Origin: Earliella scabrosa
Taxonomy: Eukaryota; Basidiomycota; Agaricomycetes; Polyporales; Polyporaceae
Assembly (NCBI GenBank): GCA_022605405.1
Contig: JABYQQ010000001.1
Coordinates: forward strand, 3,906,001 to 3,970,000
DNA length: 64,000 nt
Reading direction: 5' to 3'
The notes under the pieces are model-generated. The model was not told the DNA's origin. It saw only the letters and a program-made list of their open reading frames with translations, and made no database searches. Shown here one piece after another: positions 63,389 to 64,000 of this stretch (the stretch's first letter is position 1; every line of letters starts with the position of its first letter). The translations under genes and the position numbers were made by a program.

Positions 63389-64000
63389 TTATACTGCCAC
63401 CATTCCAAGCAGGGAAAGGGTCGCAGCGTCCCGGCAGGCGCCAAAGCCGGCCACTGACGCGTCTTAGCTTGGCCTCCCGCTCCGAGGGGCTGTTCATGTT
63501 CAAACGTACTCTGACTCTCACAGTCACTAGCCTTGCCTTGTCGACCTCGGCCATATCCCACTGCTTCCCATGACAATCCAGATGCCATCGATGCAGCGTT
63601 CTTAGCGACCGCGTCCTTGTCTGTCGAAGTTCTGTCATTGTGTGGTACGCGCCGGCACGCATCAGCCCACAATAGTCCTCACGATTGAGCGGTCCTAGCG
63701 GCGATGGACGGTCCAGAGATGGATGTATATTAGGTCTAGGTGCGAACTAAGTTTCCATTCAAGATCCGCGAACCCTGGGGACCCCTGGTGGTAGAGATAT
63801 TCCCAGGTTTAGCAAGAGGAGAGCGGCGAGATAATCGGGCTTGAAGGCACAAACACAGATCTTCCTATGCAGAATCCAGATGGCTATCTCGAAGTCCTAC
63901 ACAGATGTTTTCTGCGCCCACAAATCCTACTTACATCGCAATGGCGAACTTCATCCCACAACGAGTCCGTCCATCCAGATAATGATATACAACAGCCTCC
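63389..64000. other. Right-edge region without a recognisable gene
   Basis: No complete gene is seen. A 24-codon frame at 63496-63573 (MFKRTLTLTVTSLALSTSA) resembles a signal peptide but stops at once. The rest may contain the true first exon of the RING gene or intergenic DNA. Confidence 0.35.

Overview
The window is nuclear DNA of a filamentous basidiomycete, most likely an Agaricomycete of the white-rot Polyporales type. The evidence is dense 50-60 nt GT-AG introns, very small exons, a short manganese peroxidase, a basidiomycete 'glycopeptide' secreted protein, two DUF6533 membrane proteins and a cluster of secreted A1 aspartic proteases. All gene models were spliced by hand from reading frame, splice sites and family knowledge; no search was run.

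Layout, left to right. 1-7.2 kb is gene-poor, with one small hypothetical gene (2446-3077, +) and exon-like debris. 7.2-8.75 kb (-) is an SSU1/TDT-type sulfite or dicarboxylate exporter. 10.2-11.7 kb (+) is a signal peptide peptidase. 12.4-16.4 kb (+) holds two A1 aspartic proteases in tandem. 17.0-18.2 kb (-) is a glycopeptide-like secreted protein. 18.9-24.0 kb (-) is a Sec7/PH Arf-GEF and 24.3-28.0 kb (-) an AreA/NIT2-type GATA factor. 28.0-32.6 kb has no recognisable gene. 32.6-36.2 kb (-) holds two more aspartic proteases; the second is an almost exact inverted copy of the one at 14.9 kb. 37.9-39.5 kb (+) is a DUF6533 membrane protein. 40.1-44.0 kb (-) is a large conserved protein of unknown function. 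45.0-49.4 kb (-) holds two tandem bleomycin hydrolases. 49.4-53.6 kb is gene-poor. 53.6-55.1 kb (+) is a short Mn peroxidase. 56.3-58.9 kb (-) is a second DUF6533 gene carrying a DNA transposon in an intron. 59.7-62.3+ kb (-) is a multi-span RING-H2 protein, and its 5' side abuts a nest of terminal-inverted-repeat elements.

Functionally the window is rich in protein turnover: four secreted acid proteases, two cytosolic cysteine aminopeptidases, an intramembrane aspartyl protease, a RING ligase, and a nitrogen-regulatory GATA factor that lies between the two protease pairs. A link between the GATA factor and the proteases is inference from position only.

The most unusual structures are: (i) the inverted, near-identical protease pair with its promoter retained; (ii) the exact 302+198+305 = 805 nt exon arithmetic that separates the two protease subfamilies by two introns; (iii) an 875 bp TA-flanked element whose removal restores a normal 59 nt intron; (iv) a related 240 bp MITE nested in an 836 bp TTA-flanked element at the 5' side of the RING gene; (v) a RING domain split by a ~91-residue charged loop.
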